A DNA stretch of 64,000 bases, from contig NZ_CP040021.1 of assembly GCF_005280275.1 (NCBI RefSeq), positions 1,513,001-1,577,000 of the forward strand. Direction: 5' to 3'. Below are positions 31,917 through 42,004 of the stretch, piece by piece; the first letter of the stretch is position 1, and every line of letters starts with the position of its first letter. The DNA comes from Salinivibrio kushneri. Lineage in GTDB: Bacteria; Pseudomonadota; Gammaproteobacteria; Enterobacterales; Vibrionaceae. The notes under the pieces were generated by a model. The model worked only from the letters and a program-made list of their open reading frames with translations. It was not told where the DNA came from and ran no database searches. The translations under genes and the position numbers were made by a program.

Positions 31917-34900
31917 ATGACCCAACAACCGCTCTATGCTTTTACGCTGCCCTCAGGGCCAGGCGATGTTAAACATCTCGGTAATCTATCAGGGGCTGCA
32001 TTACCGCTAGCCATTGCCACGCTCACGCAGCAACACGCCGGCCCGGTGTTTCTTTTGGTGCCCGACAACCAAACCGCCGTGCGTTTGCAGCCCGCCATTC
32101 GCCAATTTACTCAAGGCCATTGCGACCTCTTTCCTGACTGGGAAACCCTGCCCTACGACAGTTTCTCCCCCCATCAGGATATTATTTCCGCGCGTTTGTC
32201 GTGCTTGTATCAGCTCCCTCATCAACAAGACGGGGTACTCATTGCGCCAGCGAGCACCGCATTACAGCGCGTGACACCGCGACATTTTCTCCATCAACAT
32301 GCCTTAATGGTGAAAAAAGGCGATATCTTATCGCTAGAAAAACTGCGCGATCAGCTCACCGATGCGGGCTACCGTCATGTTGATCAAGTGATGGAGCATG
32401 GCGAGTTTGCCAGCCGAGGTTCGATCCTCGACCTGTTCCCAATGGGCAGTGACGAACCTTATCGTATTGATTTTTTCGACGATGAAGTCGACACCATTCG
32501 TCAATTTGACCCGGAAAACCAACGCTCAACCGGAGAGCTGGAACACATCCAGCTGTTGCCGGCGCATGAATTCCCCACCGATGACGCCGCGGTGGAGTAC
32601 TTTCGTGGCCGGTTTCGCGAGCATTTTGAAGCGCGCCGAGAGCCAGAATCCATTTACCAGCAGGTAAGTAAAAAAACCTGGCCGGCCGGGATTGAATACT
32701 GGCTGCCGCTGTTTTTTGAACAAACAGAAACCTTGTTTGATTATTTGCCTGACAATACATTGGTGTTATCGGTCGGCGATATGGAAAGCGCTATTGATCA
32801 TTTCCAAGCCGATGTGGCAAACCGTTATGATCAGCGTCGCGTCGATCCGCTTCGACCGCTGCTCCCCCCCGATGCGCTCTGGTTAAGCAAAGAGTCCCTG
32901 TTTACTACGCTTAAGCACTACCCACGCTTAAAGCTAGAAAGTGACACTGTCACTGAAAAAACAGGACGAGAAAACCTCGATATTACGTCGCTACCAACGT
33001 TGACGGTCAATCATCAAGCCAAAGAGCCCCTTGCGGCGCTGCGCCAGTTCAGCGAGCAATTTGACGGCGACATCATTTTCTCAGTTGAGTCTGAAGGGCG
33101 ACGCGAAGCGCTACTCGATCTCCTCGCCCAAGCCAAAATCCGCCCGATGGTAGCTAATGGCCTGCCCGAAGCCTTGTCGCAACCCGGTCGATTTGGCCTA
33201 ATCATTGGGCCCGTTGACCAAGGCTTTATTGACAACAGCCGCCAGTTTGCGCTGATTTGTGAAAGCGATATGTTTGGCGAGCGCGCGGTACAGCAACGCC
33301 GCCGCGACAAACGAAAGCAGAGTGTCAGTACAGATGCGGTGATCAGAAGCTTGGCCGAACTAAAACCTGGCCAACCCGTTGTACATCTCGAGCATGGTAT
33401 TGGACGCTACCAAGGCTTACAAACCCTGGAAGCTGGCGGGCTCAAAACCGAATATATGACGCTGGAATACCAACAGGGCGCTAAGTTATATGTGCCGGTG
33501 GGCGCACTACACTTGATTAGCCGCTACTCTGGTGGCGCGGAAGAAAGCGCGCCTGTGCATAAACTTGGCGGCGAGGCGTGGGAAAAAGCACGCCGCCGCG
33601 CCGCAGAAAAGGTGCGCGATGTCGCCGCCGAGCTGCTTGATGTTTATGCCAAGCGAGAAACCAAACCTGGCTTTGCCTTTAGCCATGACAAAGACGCCTA
33701 TCGCGCCTTCCGGGCGACTTTCCCGTTTGAAGAAACCAGTGATCAATCACAAGCTATCAACGCGGTGCTGTCGGATATGTGTCGTCCCATTGCCATGGAT
33801 CGCTTGGTGTGTGGCGATGTTGGCTTTGGTAAAACCGAAGTGGCCATGCGTGCCGCCTTCTTGGCGGTTAATAACAGCAAGCAAGTTGCCGTATTAGTCC
33901 CCACCACCCTGCTGGCGCAACAGCATTTCGAGAATTTCCGTGACCGCTTCGCTAACCTTCCTGTCCGTGTGGAGGTGTTGTCACGCTTTAAGTCAGCAAA
34001 AGAGCAAAAAGCGATTTTGGCCGATTGTGAAGCGGGTAAAGTGGACATTCTCATCGGCACCCATAAGTTACTGCAATCGGATGTGAAGCTGCGCGACCTC
34101 GGTTTATTGATTGTTGATGAGGAGCACCGCTTTGGGGTTCGCCAGAAAGAGAAAATTAAGGCGATGCGCGCCAATGTGGATATTCTCACCTTAACCGCCA
34201 CGCCGATCCCCAGAACACTGAATATGGCGATGAGCGGCATGCGCGATCTTTCGATTATCGCCACCCCACCGTCGCGCCGCCTCGCGGTGAAAACCTTTGT
34301 CCGTGAACGCGAAGACAGCCTGATTAAAGAGTCACTTCTGCGTGAAATCATGCGCGGTGGCCAAGTGTACTTTTTACACAATGACATCGAAACCATAGAA
34401 AAAACGGCCAATGAAATCAGTGAAATGATCCCAGAAGCTCGCGTGACCGTGGCCCATGGCCAAATGCGCGAACGTGAGCTAGAAAAGATCATGAGCGATT
34501 TCTACCATCAACGATACAACGTGCTGGTATGTACCACCATTATCGAAACCGGTATCGATATTCCCTCAGCCAACACCATTATTATTGATCGCGCCGACCA
34601 CTTTGGTCTTGCGCAACTCCACCAGCTGCGCGGTCGAGTGGGTCGTTCGCACCATCAAGCCTATGCGTATCTGTTGACCCCCCATCCTAAACGGATGACC
34701 AAAGATGCGGCAAAACGGCTGGACGCCATTGCCTCGCTCGAAGATCTCGGTGCCGGCTTTACCCTTGCGACTCAAGACTTGGAGATACGCGGCGCCGGCG
34801 AGCTACTCGGTGACGAGCAAAGTGGTCAAATCCAATCGGTTGGTTTCACCCTATACATGGACATGCTTGAGCAGGCCGTCGAGGCATTGAAAGAAGGAAA

Positions 34901-35381
34901 AGAGCCGAGCTTAGATGTATTGCTGAATGAACAAACCGACATTGAGCTACGCCTGCCTGCGCTGTTACCAGATGACTACATTCCCGATATCAATATGCGT
35001 TTATCGATGTATAAACGCATTGCCAGCGCCAAGTCCAATGATGATATCAATGAGCTGCAAGTTGAGCTAATAGACCGCTTTGGCCTGCTGCCTGACGCTA
35101 CCAAGAATCTGCTTCATATCCAGCAATTAAAAATACGTGCTGCCGCATTAGGGGTGAAAAAGATCGAAGCCAGTGATCGTGGCGGCATGGTCGAGTTTCA
35201 CGAGGACGCGCAAATTGATCCCGGATTCTTGGTCGGGCTGTTACAATCGCGGCCAGACAAGTATAAATTTGACGGGCCAACCAAAATTAAGTTTATCGAA
35301 AGTCTCACCGATCGACGGGAGCGGATGAACTTTATTGATGAGCTGTTGACTCAATTTGCAAGTCACCAACTGGTCGCATAA
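31917..35381 (+). CDS. mfd: Transcription-repair coupling factor Mfd
   Basis: DNA translocase that removes RNA polymerase stalled at lesions and recruits UvrA, 1154 residues (E. coli 1148). Order: UvrB-like module (residues 1-350, with FPDWETLPYDSFSPHQDI), RNA polymerase-interacting domain (VVHLEHGIGRYQGLQTLE near 480), helicase domain with Walker A CGDVGFGKTEVAMRAAF and the motif IVDEEHRFGVRQKEK, motif VI QLRGRVGRSHHQAYAY, and the C-terminal UvrA-masking domain. A GTG at 31881 would overlap the PilZ gene; the ATG at 31917 aligns with the E. coli start (LYAFTLP) and is taken. Confidence 0.97.
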   Translation: MTQQPLYAFTLPSGPGDVKHLGNLSGAALPLAIATLTQQHAGPVFLLVPDNQTAVRLQPAIRQFTQGHCDLFPDWETLPYDSFSPHQDIISARLSCLYQLPHQQDGVLIAPASTALQRVTPRHFLHQHALMVKKGDILSLEKLRDQLTDAGYRHVDQVMEHGEFASRGSILDLFPMGSDEPYRIDFFDDEVDTIRQFDPENQRSTGELEHIQLLPAHEFPTDDAAVEYFRGRFREHFEARREPESIYQQVSKKTWPAGIEYWLPLFFEQTETLFDYLPDNTLVLSVGDMESAIDHFQADVANRYDQRRVDPLRPLLPPDALWLSKESLFTTLKHYPRLKLESDTVTEKTGRENLDITSLPTLTVNHQAKEPLAALRQFSEQFDGDIIFSVESEGRREALLDLLAQAKIRPMVANGLPEALSQPGRFGLIIGPVDQGFIDNSRQFALICESDMFGERAVQQRRRDKRKQSVSTDAVIRSLAELKPGQPVVHLEHGIGRYQGLQTLEAGGLKTEYMTLEYQQGAKLYVPVGALHLISRYSGGAEESAPVHKLGGEAWEKARRRAAEKVRDVAAELLDVYAKRETKPGFAFSHDKDAYRAFRATFPFEETSDQSQAINAVLSDMCRPIAMDRLVCGDVGFGKTEVAMRAAFLAVNNSKQVAVLVPTTLLAQQHFENFRDRFANLPVRVEVLSRFKSAKEQKAILADCEAGKVDILIGTHKLLQSDVKLRDLGLLIVDEEHRFGVRQKEKIKAMRANVDILTLTATPIPRTLNMAMSGMRDLSIIATPPSRRLAVKTFVREREDSLIKESLLREIMRGGQVYFLHNDIETIEKTANEISEMIPEARVTVAHGQMRERELEKIMSDFYHQRYNVLVCTTIIETGIDIPSANTIIIDRADHFGLAQLHQLRGRVGRSHHQAYAYLLTPHPKRMTKDAAKRLDAIASLEDLGAGFTLATQDLEIRGAGELLGDEQSGQIQSVGFTLYMDMLEQAVEALKEGKEPSLDVLLNEQTDIELRLPALLPDDYIPDINMRLSMYKRIASAKSNDDINELQVELIDRFGLLPDATKNLLHIQQLKIRAAALGVKKIEASDRGGMVEFHEDAQIDPGFLVGLLQSRPDKYKFDGPTKIKFIESLTDRRERMNFIDELLTQFASHQLVA

Positions 35382-35409
35382 TGGCTTGCCAAAGAAAACG
35401 GAGTAACCT

Positions 35410-36282
35410 GTGAAAAATCATTCATGTCACCCACCAGGCTGGCTAGCACGCTATACCAAGCAGAGCCTTTGGGCGTTGCTACTGATCTCACTTAGCCAAC
35501 CGGTTTTAGCTAAGCGACTTTATGATGTGGAATTGATTGTGTTTAAACGCAATCAAAACCCGGCCAGTGTCGAAGAAAGCTGGCCCACTCAAGCGGATGC
35601 CACGTCGGTCAGCCGTGCTATTCCCGTCACTAACAATAGCGCGCTACAAAATGCGGGACTCACCCCGCTGCCACCCAGCCAATGGCAGCTGACCAATGCT
35701 TACAACAAACTCTCTAACCATGCGGGCTTTACGCCCATGGTGCATGTTGCATGGCGTCAAGATGACAGTGGCCGAGCTGCTCTGCCTTTGCTGCGTGTCA
35801 GTGCCGGAAAAGACTACCGCGACCGTTTTAACCCAGACGGCACGCCGGTGACAGCGCAACCCACCTCGTCAAGCAACACGGCGTCAGATAGCGAACAAGC
35901 GTGGGACGAGCAGGCACTGGAAACGACGCCTCCTCGCCAACCCCTCTATGAGCTAGATGGCACACTGCGCGTCTACGTCCAGCATTACTTGTTCGTCGAA
36001 GCCAACATGGTGCTACGAGAGCCAAGCGAGCGGCGCGCACTGGTTGAGGACGTGATCAATATGCCACTGCAAACCACAGATGCGCAGCAAGGTGCCTCAT
36101 CACAGACAGATAACGTGCAAGTTGCAGGCCTAGAAAAGGTCGAGAAGCAGTACCACATTGAGCGCTTTTTGCAGCCTTACGCGTTCACGCACAAACGACG
36201 GATGCGCAGTGGCGAAACCCACTATTTGGATAATCCCATGATGGGCATGATTATTCAGGTGCGTAAAGTTCAGGATCAATAA
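35410..36282 (+). CDS. csiV: Peptidoglycan-binding protein CsiV
   Basis: Protein of 290 residues with a signal peptide (LWALLLISLSQPVLA) and the start of the mature part AKRLYDVELIVFKRNQNP, the hallmark of the CsiV family (PF10972). The C-terminus ends with RMRSGETHYLDNPMMGMIIQ, also conserved. In V. cholerae CsiV is an essential-for-shape periplasmic peptidoglycan-binding factor. A low-complexity stretch near residues 140-175 is rich in T, S, Q and E. It lies 28 bases after mfd, as in other vibrios, and probably shares its transcript. Confidence 0.8.
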   Translation: MKNHSCHPPGWLARYTKQSLWALLLISLSQPVLAKRLYDVELIVFKRNQNPASVEESWPTQADATSVSRAIPVTNNSALQNAGLTPLPPSQWQLTNAYNKLSNHAGFTPMVHVAWRQDDSGRAALPLLRVSAGKDYRDRFNPDGTPVTAQPTSSSNTASDSEQAWDEQALETTPPRQPLYELDGTLRVYVQHYLFVEANMVLREPSERRALVEDVINMPLQTTDAQQGASSQTDNVQVAGLEKVEKQYHIERFLQPYAFTHKRRMRSGETHYLDNPMMGMIIQVRKVQDQ

Positions 36283-36322
36283 GTCCCCGACTACTGGTGC
36301 GACCGATAAGCGTTAAAACAAG

Positions 36323-36350
36323 AAAGCCGGTGTGACCACACCGGCTTTTT
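36323..36350. terminator. Terminator between csiV and rhlE
   Basis: AAAGCCGGTGTG pairs with the CACACCGGCTTT that follows almost directly, then TT. It lies 40 bases past csiV and about 55 bases from the rhlE stop, so it can serve both converging genes. Confidence 0.8.
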
Positions 36351-36404
36351 ACTACACCATCGAAGGCACGCAATCAGCATGCCGATCCTACCCTTACGCC
36401 CCAC

Positions 36405-37739
36405 TTATGATGGCGTTTTACTCTGTGAACGAGATGAGTTGGGCTTACCGCCACTTGGTTTGTGGGTATGGCGACGGTTTTTTCCCACCGGTTTGTGACC
36501 ACGTGCATTGTCACCAGAGCGTTGACCATCCTGACGCGGTTTGTTCTTTTTCGGTTTCTTGGGCTTAATTGGGCGCGTATCAAGCTTAGACTCTGGCACT
36601 GGGTTCGCCACCGGAAAGTCCGCCAAGCTATGGCGCGGGAGGACCTTTTTAATCAAGCGCTCAATGGCAAACAAATCTTTGGCTTCATCCGCACAAACTA
36701 AAGAGACCGCATTACCCACCGCCCCCGCACGACCGGTACGACCAATACGGTGAACATAATCTTCCGCCACATGAGGTAAATCGAAGTTCACCACTTGTGG
36801 CAGTTGGGCAATATCAATACCCCGCGCCGCGATATCGGTTGCTACCAACACTCGCACGTCACCGGTTTTGAATTGTTCAAGTGCTTTGGTGCGCGCGCCT
36901 TGGCTCTTGTTACCATGAATGGCGGCGGCACTGACGCCGTACTCATCCAAATAACGTGACAAGCGGTTGGCACCGTGCTTGGTTTTGCTAAACACCAACA
37001 CCTGTTGCCAGTTATTGTCAGCAATCAAAGAAAGCAGCATCGCGGGCTTTTTCTTTTTATCAACCGGATAAATGCACTGCTCCACCCCTGTCGCGGTTTG
37101 GTTCGCAGGGCTCACCGAGATCTCAACCGGATTATTCACCAGCTCTTTCGCTAGCTGGCGGATGTCAGCCGAGAAGGTGGCAGAGAACAGCAAGTTTTGA
37201 CGCTTGGCTGGCAACAATCCCAAGATCTTGCGGATATCACGAATAAACCCCATGTCTAGCATGCGATCAGCTTCATCCAATACCAGCACTTCCAGCTGAG
37301 AAAAACGCACCGCATTTTGCTGATACAAATCCAATAAACGCCCCGGCGTCGCCACCAGCACATCAGCCCCTTTGCGAAGCTTCATCATTTGCGGGTTTAT
37401 CTTCACCCCGCCAAATACCACCATAGAGCTCAGCGATGTATGCTGGCTGTACTGCTCAACATTTTTATGTACTTGGGCGGCAAGCTCACGCGTTGGAGTC
37501 AGAATCAGGGTGCGCACGTGGTTAGGACGCGCGCGTTTACCTGCTTGTAAACGCTCTAAAATCGGCAAAGTAAAGCCTGCGGTTTTGCCCGTGCCGGTTT
37601 GCGCGGCCGCCATCACGTCTTGCCCTTCAATCACCGCTGGAATCGCTTTTTCCTGAATCGGTGAGGGTGTGGTATAGCCTTGCTCTTGTACGGCTTTTAA
37701 TAGGGGTGCAGATAGTCCTAAAGAGGAGAAACTCATCAA
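36405..37739 (-). CDS. rhlE: ATP-dependent RNA helicase RhlE
   Basis: DEAD-box RNA helicase, 444 residues (E. coli 454). Visible motifs: Q motif [14 protein letters not shown], motif [23 protein letters not shown], motif [14 protein letters not shown], motif III FSATF, and motif [13 protein letters not shown] near residue 335. The last 60 residues are highly basic ([24 protein letters not shown]), typical of an RNA-binding tail. It acts in ribosome assembly and mRNA turnover, helped by CsdA and SrmB in E. coli. It stands as a single gene. Confidence 0.93.
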   Translation of the reverse strand: MMSFSSLGLSAPLLKAVQEQGYTTPSPIQEKAIPAVIEGQDVMAAAQTGTGKTAGFTLPILERLQAGKRARPNHVRTLILTPTRELAAQVHKNVEQYSQHTSLSSMVVFGGVKINPQMMKLRKGADVLVATPGRLLDLYQQNAVRFSQLEVLVLDEADRMLDMGFIRDIRKILGLLPAKRQNLLFSATFSADIRQLAKELVNNPVEISVSPANQTATGVEQCIYPVDKKKKPAMLLSLIADNNWQQVLVFSKTKHGANRLSRYLDEYGVSAAAIHGNKSQGARTKALEQFKTGDVRVLVATDIAARGIDIAQLPQVVNFDLPHVAEDYVHRIGRTGRAGAVGNAVSLVCADEAKDLFAIERLIKKVLPRHSLADFPVANPVPESKLDTRPIKPKKPKKNKPRQDGQRSGDNARGHKPVGKNRRHTHKPSGGKPNSSRSQSKTPS

Positions 37740-37938
37740 TTGATCTCAATAAATAAAAAATGTCGTCACAGGCCGCATGGCCCGTCACTTAGGGTCATGA
37801 ATATCAATATCGTGGTGTGAGAAAAACTCGGCGTCAGGAGGGTTGCTCTAGAAGTGATATCAATAATCTTGATTGCGACGCTATTGTGACGCCTTTCATG
37901 TCAGGCGGCAACCACTATTGGTCGCTCATAGTAATAAA

Positions 37939-37961
37939 AAGACCGAGGCATCCTCGGTCTT
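37939..37961 (-). terminator. Terminator after ndh
   Basis: AAGACCGAGG and CCTCGGTCTT form a 10-bp stem with a 3-base loop. On the minus strand it is followed by TTTTATTAC. It lies 39 bases past the ndh stop. Confidence 0.85.
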
Positions 37962-37999
37962 ATTATTTAAGTTCGCGGTGCCTGATTCAGGCGCAACGT

Positions 38000-39289
38000 T
38001 TAGTGCAACTTTAGACTTGGACGCAACACGCGGTTAATCCGCCCAACCAGCATCATCAAACCGGTTTTGACATAACCGTGCAAGGCAATTTGGTGCATCC
38101 GGTATAGGGAGATATAAACCATGCGAGCAATCCGGCCCTCAATCATCATCGAGCCTTTAGTCAGGTTGCCCATCAAGCTACCCACGGTAGAAAAGCGGCT
38201 GAGTGAGACTAAAGAACCGTGATCTTTAAACACATATGGTTTGAGTTCACGCCCATTCAACTTCGCCACAATGTTACTAAAACAGCGACTGGCCATCTGA
38301 TGCGCAGATTGTGCACGCGGCGGTACTTTGCTGCCGTCTTCTTGCGTGCACGCCGCGCAGTCACCGATCACAAAGATGTTCTCGTCACGGGTGGTCTGCA
38401 GAGTGTTGTTTACTTCGAGCTGATTGATACGGTTGGTTTCTAAACCGGCAATATCTTTCAAAAAGTCAGGGGCTTTAATGCCTGCCGCCCACACCATAAT
38501 ATCAGCATGGATTCGCTCGCCTTCTTTGGTTTCCAACCCTTCCTCATCGGCCTTGGTGACAAAGGTATTGGTTTTTACCTTCACACCCAGCTTCAATAAC
38601 TCCTGGTGTGCGGCACTGGAAATACGTGGCGGCAGCGCAGGCAAGATCCGCTCACCGGCTTCAACCAAGGTCACGTTCAGTTTTGAGTTCTCTAAGTCAC
38701 GGAAACCATAATTACGCAACTCTTTAATCGCATTGTGTAGTTCGGCAGACAGCTCCACCCCTGTCGCGCCCGCACCGACAATGGCAATATCCACACTGCC
38801 GTCACCGTGTTTCGCGTGTAGGCGCATAAACTCGTTATTCATCTCACGACGGAAACGATGCGCCTGCTTGGGGTTGTCGAGGAAAATACAATTATCCCGT
38901 ACCCCTGGCGTGTTGAAATCGTTCGACGTTGAGCCAATCGCCATCACTAGGATGTCGTATTCCAGCTCACGCTCAGGCATCAACAGCTCATTGTTTTCAT
39001 CATACATGGGCGCGAGCGTGATCACTTTCTGGTCACGGTCAATGTCCCATAGCGTGCCCATTTGGAAATCAAAGCCATGGTTTTTAGCGTGGGCACGATA
39101 GCTCAGTGCATCGACACCCTCGTCCATTGAACCGGTTGCCACTTCATGCAGCAATGGCTTCCACAAATGGCTACTGTTTTTATCCACCAAGGTGATCTCT
39201 GCACGACGTTTGCGGCCTAACGTGCGGCCCAGCTTGGTTGCAAGCTCAAGCCCGCCTGCACCGCCACCGACAACGATAATTTTGGTCAC
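38000..39289 (-). CDS. ndh: Type II NADH:quinone oxidoreductase Ndh
   Basis: Membrane-associated flavoprotein, 429 residues (E. coli 434), passing electrons from NADH to quinone without proton pumping. FAD-binding motif [16 protein letters not shown] at the N-terminus, NADH-binding motif [15 protein letters not shown] near residue 180, and [11 protein letters not shown] near 305. The amphipathic C-terminus ([20 protein letters not shown] on the coding strand) contacts the membrane. ndh lies next to ycfP as in E. coli, separated here by about 260 bases. Confidence 0.95.
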   Translation of the reverse strand: MTKIIVVGGGAGGLELATKLGRTLGRKRRAEITLVDKNSSHLWKPLLHEVATGSMDEGVDALSYRAHAKNHGFDFQMGTLWDIDRDQKVITLAPMYDENNELLMPERELEYDILVMAIGSTSNDFNTPGVRDNCIFLDNPKQAHRFRREMNNEFMRLHAKHGDGSVDIAIVGAGATGVELSAELHNAIKELRNYGFRDLENSKLNVTLVEAGERILPALPPRISSAAHQELLKLGVKVKTNTFVTKADEEGLETKEGERIHADIMVWAAGIKAPDFLKDIAGLETNRINQLEVNNTLQTTRDENIFVIGDCAACTQEDGSKVPPRAQSAHQMASRCFSNIVAKLNGRELKPYVFKDHGSLVSLSRFSTVGSLMGNLTKGSMMIEGRIARMVYISLYRMHQIALHGYVKTGLMMLVGRINRVLRPSLKLH

Positions 39290-39552
39290 TTCTACATCCT
39301 TACCTAACTAAAAAAATACACGCTAGCCGCCCACCGGCGACTGGCTAAAACTGGCACTCATTGGCATTTTGTCAGTAACTAACAACATCTATTGCGTATT
39401 TTGCGTTCTTTTTTGTTGTGTTGTTCGTCAACGCGCGTCTCTATTTTGCCGTAAAACGACAATTACTTCGAGCCTTGTCTGCGCTTAATCAATGGATAAC
39501 ATGTAGGAAAATTACACCAAATGCTCGCAACACTAGGGTTACGAGCATGGCA

Positions 39553-40095
39553 TTAGGCCGATTGTTTAAACTGGGCAATGGCTTGTAGGTGGGCGGAGAG
39601 ATTTTTAAATTTGTGGCTTTGTTTTTCATCCCAGCGTACGGGATAAAACGGAGAGAGCAAATGGTAGCTACGTTGGCTATCTAACACTTCATCTTCTCGC
39701 GACAAGATAACTAATGCACGCTGCTGATTACGTTGGCGAAAGTCAGTCACGCATTTAGTGGCGATGTCTTCATACTCTTCTGGGCGGTCGATTTTGCCCT
39801 GCATATTTTCATAAGGATGGAGGTTGGGGTTAATGATCACCTGCTTGATACCACACAGAAAGCCAATGCGCTCAGACCAATAAGCCCCCAAGCCGACACC
39901 GCAGATCAAAGGGTCTGGATCGCTACTGGCGTCAATTTGAGTCTGAACCTGTTTCAACAGATGTTGCATATCGTGCTTGGGGTGCATGGTGCTGTAGTTG
40001 ATGGTGCGCACATCATCATCGACAAATTGAAGCTGCAGCACTTTTTCATGGTTGCCGGGGCTGGTGGCATCGAAACCGTGAAGATATATGATCAT
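39553..40095 (-). CDS. ycfP: Esterase-fold protein YcfP (UPF0227)
   Basis: Protein of 180 residues, the same length as E. coli YcfP. Start [20 protein letters not shown], then [34 protein letters not shown] (GxGxGxYW in the place of a nucleophile elbow), [19 protein letters not shown] and [14 protein letters not shown]. It has the alpha/beta-hydrolase fold, but the nucleophile serine of the elbow is replaced by glycine/leucine (GVGLG), so catalytic activity is doubtful. The function is unknown. Confidence 0.93.
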   Translation of the reverse strand: MIIYLHGFDATSPGNHEKVLQLQFVDDDVRTINYSTMHPKHDMQHLLKQVQTQIDASSDPDPLICGVGLGAYWSERIGFLCGIKQVIINPNLHPYENMQGKIDRPEEYEDIATKCVTDFRQRNQQRALVILSREDEVLDSQRSYHLLSPFYPVRWDEKQSHKFKNLSAHLQAIAQFKQSA

Positions 40096-40276
40096 GTAAA
40101 TCCATCCTTGGTTGTCGCAAAGCTGTGACCCTTATCAATAGCATAGCCCTCCGGACAGAAAAATGAGCAAGATCACCCTAAAAATAATCAGGGTATTGAC
40201 CCGCCACGATGTCGGCACCTCGTCGCGATAATAAGACAACGCGACCCGCTCCAGCAGACATTGCGAGAGGCAAGGA

Positions 40277-41122
40277 TCAACGGCTCATGTCGCGAAGACG
40301 CGTTTGCCACTCATTGAGGCTCTCGACTAAGCGGTTGCGTTGCGCGTCATCTAAACTGCGATCCAGGCGCAACAGCCAATCAAGCCGCCGCGAACGATAT
40401 ATCGCCATTTCGGTTTCGGTCTCTGGTCCGGCTCGCCACGCCACCACATCGTCTACCCATTGCGACAACGCCGCTTCGGTATCAATCGATTGTCTGTTAT
40501 TGATAATGTTGAACAGACGGCTGACTAACTGCTCGCGTACATGACGGAATGTCGGCATCGCCGCTTGTTGGTATTGCGCCATTTCGGCGAACAGCGGCTG
40601 CTGATCGCGGTCGGTATCACCCACCCACTCTTCGGTATCTTCCTCTAAGTCATCCCGCTGATAGGCAAACTGTTCATCTTCCGAACGCTTGGCACGACGC
40701 TGGGTGGCTTGTTCAATTTCCTCTTCCATCCACTGCGTCAGTGCTTGCGCTTGCTCATCGTCAAAGCTATCCAGTAAACGTGCGGTGGCGGGTATAAACG
40801 CCTTTAGCGTTGTACGAATTCTCTCTTTCACCGCCTCTTGATGGTCGCGCAACTGCGCCATCGTCTGCCGCTCGGTACTTTGTGTGGCGATCAGTCCTAA
40901 GCGCTCGGCAATCGCCGGTAATTCGTGAGTGCGGTGCCATTGTTGAATCTTATCGAGATCGGCTTTGACTTGGCGGGACTGCTCGGGGCGCAAATTAACA
41001 ATATCGTCAATGTAGTAATGAATCCAAAACGGCAAGGTGTTATAGGCCAGCTCTGTGGTACAGCCCACCAGCAAGAGCAAACAGCCAGCTAACCACCCTG
41101 TTCGACAACCTTGTTTGACCAT
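40277..41122 (-). CDS. DUF6279 family lipoprotein
   Basis: Protein of 281 residues with a lipoprotein signal (GWLAGCLLLLVGC, lipobox LVGC). The mature part starts TTELAYNTLPFWIHYYIDDI followed by NLRPEQSRQVKADLDKIQQW, which is the DUF6279 pattern; the rest is helical and rich in R, Q and E. The function is unknown. The ATG at 41122 has GGAGG five bases upstream, better than the TTG at 41140. It occupies the place between thiK and ycfP that nagZ holds in E. coli, and follows thiK closely, so it is in that operon. Confidence 0.82.
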   Translation of the reverse strand: MVKQGCRTGWLAGCLLLLVGCTTELAYNTLPFWIHYYIDDIVNLRPEQSRQVKADLDKIQQWHRTHELPAIAERLGLIATQSTERQTMAQLRDHQEAVKERIRTTLKAFIPATARLLDSFDDEQAQALTQWMEEEIEQATQRRAKRSEDEQFAYQRDDLEEDTEEWVGDTDRDQQPLFAEMAQYQQAAMPTFRHVREQLVSRLFNIINNRQSIDTEAALSQWVDDVVAWRAGPETETEMAIYRSRRLDWLLRLDRSLDDAQRNRLVESLNEWQTRLRDMSR

Positions 41123-41140
41123 CCCTTCCTCCGTGTTCAA

Positions 41141-42004
41141 TTAGCCTCGCCTTTGCGCCGCCAGCTGTTCAAAAAGCTGATTAGCCGCCTCTTTATAGGC
41201 CGGTAGCCGATACAACTTAGCACCTACCTCATACCAGCATAGCGCCAAATAGTCGGCAAACGGCAACCAAGCCAACACGCGCCTGCGCACCGCCTCCGTC
41301 GCTTTTATCTGTTGCTGCGCACAGTAGGTTTCAATCACCGCATCAGGCTGTAGGGCATTGGCACGACAAAAAAGCGCAATATCAAGGTGCGCATCGGCCG
41401 TACGTGCATATTCCCAATCGAGCACGACAGCGCCACGATGGGGCGTCATCACAACGTTGTAAGCGCCCAGATCCATGTGACATACCACCGGAATATCGCC
41501 CTCCGTGGCAGGTCGCTGCGCGATTGCCCAGGCTTTAATATCTGCTAGACGATGCACGTTCGCGGCTGATAGCTGCTGCTCGTAATGCTGGCACTGTGCA
41601 TCCACCGATGCGGTTTCAAGCTCAACCGGTAACTGGTGTATACGAACCAACAGGTCAATTAAGATCGCTGTTGGATCATCGTCGCGCTGATCAAGTGGTT
41701 GACCGCTCACCCAGGGCACCAGCAAGCCTTCTGCTAACGACGCAATCGGCTGAGGTGCCAATCCATGATTGGCGGCCAAAGATTGTGCGCTAGCTTCACG
41801 CGCCCGATCGATGTCAAACGCTCTGACGGCTTGGCTATTAGGACGCCATACACTCTGTCCACCCTGTGAATCAGTGATGCGCCAACAACGATTGGTCAAA
41901 CCGGCGGCCAGTGGCTCAGCATGGATTATCTCTGTCGGCTTGGCGTAAAAGCGGCTCAGGGCCGTGTTAATTGGCGCGTCAAACGCCGGTAACTCATCAC
42001 TCAC
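41141..42004 (-). CDS. thiK: Thiamine kinase-like phosphotransferase ThiK
   Basis: Protein of about 287 residues of the aminoglycoside/choline kinase fold. Visible: AAGLTNRCWRIT (nucleotide loop), CHMDLGAYNVV (catalytic HxDxxxxN) and VVLDWEYARTADAHLDIAL (metal-binding DWEYA). In E. coli ThiK phosphorylates thiamine in salvage. Gene order lpoB-thiK supports the name, although choline kinase activity cannot be excluded by sequence alone. The frame extends to a TTG at 42034; a GTG at 42004 overlapping the lpoB stop by 8 bases is taken as the start, with modest certainty. Confidence 0.8.
   Translation of the reverse strand: MSDELPAFDAPINTALSRFYAKPTEIIHAEPLAAGLTNRCWRITDSQGGQSVWRPNSQAVRAFDIDRAREASAQSLAANHGLAPQPIASLAEGLLVPWVSGQPLDQRDDDPTAILIDLLVRIHQLPVELETASVDAQCQHYEQQLSAANVHRLADIKAWAIAQRPATEGDIPVVCHMDLGAYNVVMTPHRGAVVLDWEYARTADAHLDIALFCRANALQPDAVIETYCAQQQIKATEAVRRRVLAWLPFADYLALCWYEVGAKLYRLPAYKEAANQLFEQLAAQRRG

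Noticed and set aside
33743-34492. 249-codon open frame on the minus strand inside mfd
   Set aside because: It lies wholly within the mfd helicase domain and is rich in Ser and Arg as expected from the antisense of a conserved gene. It has no ribosome site.
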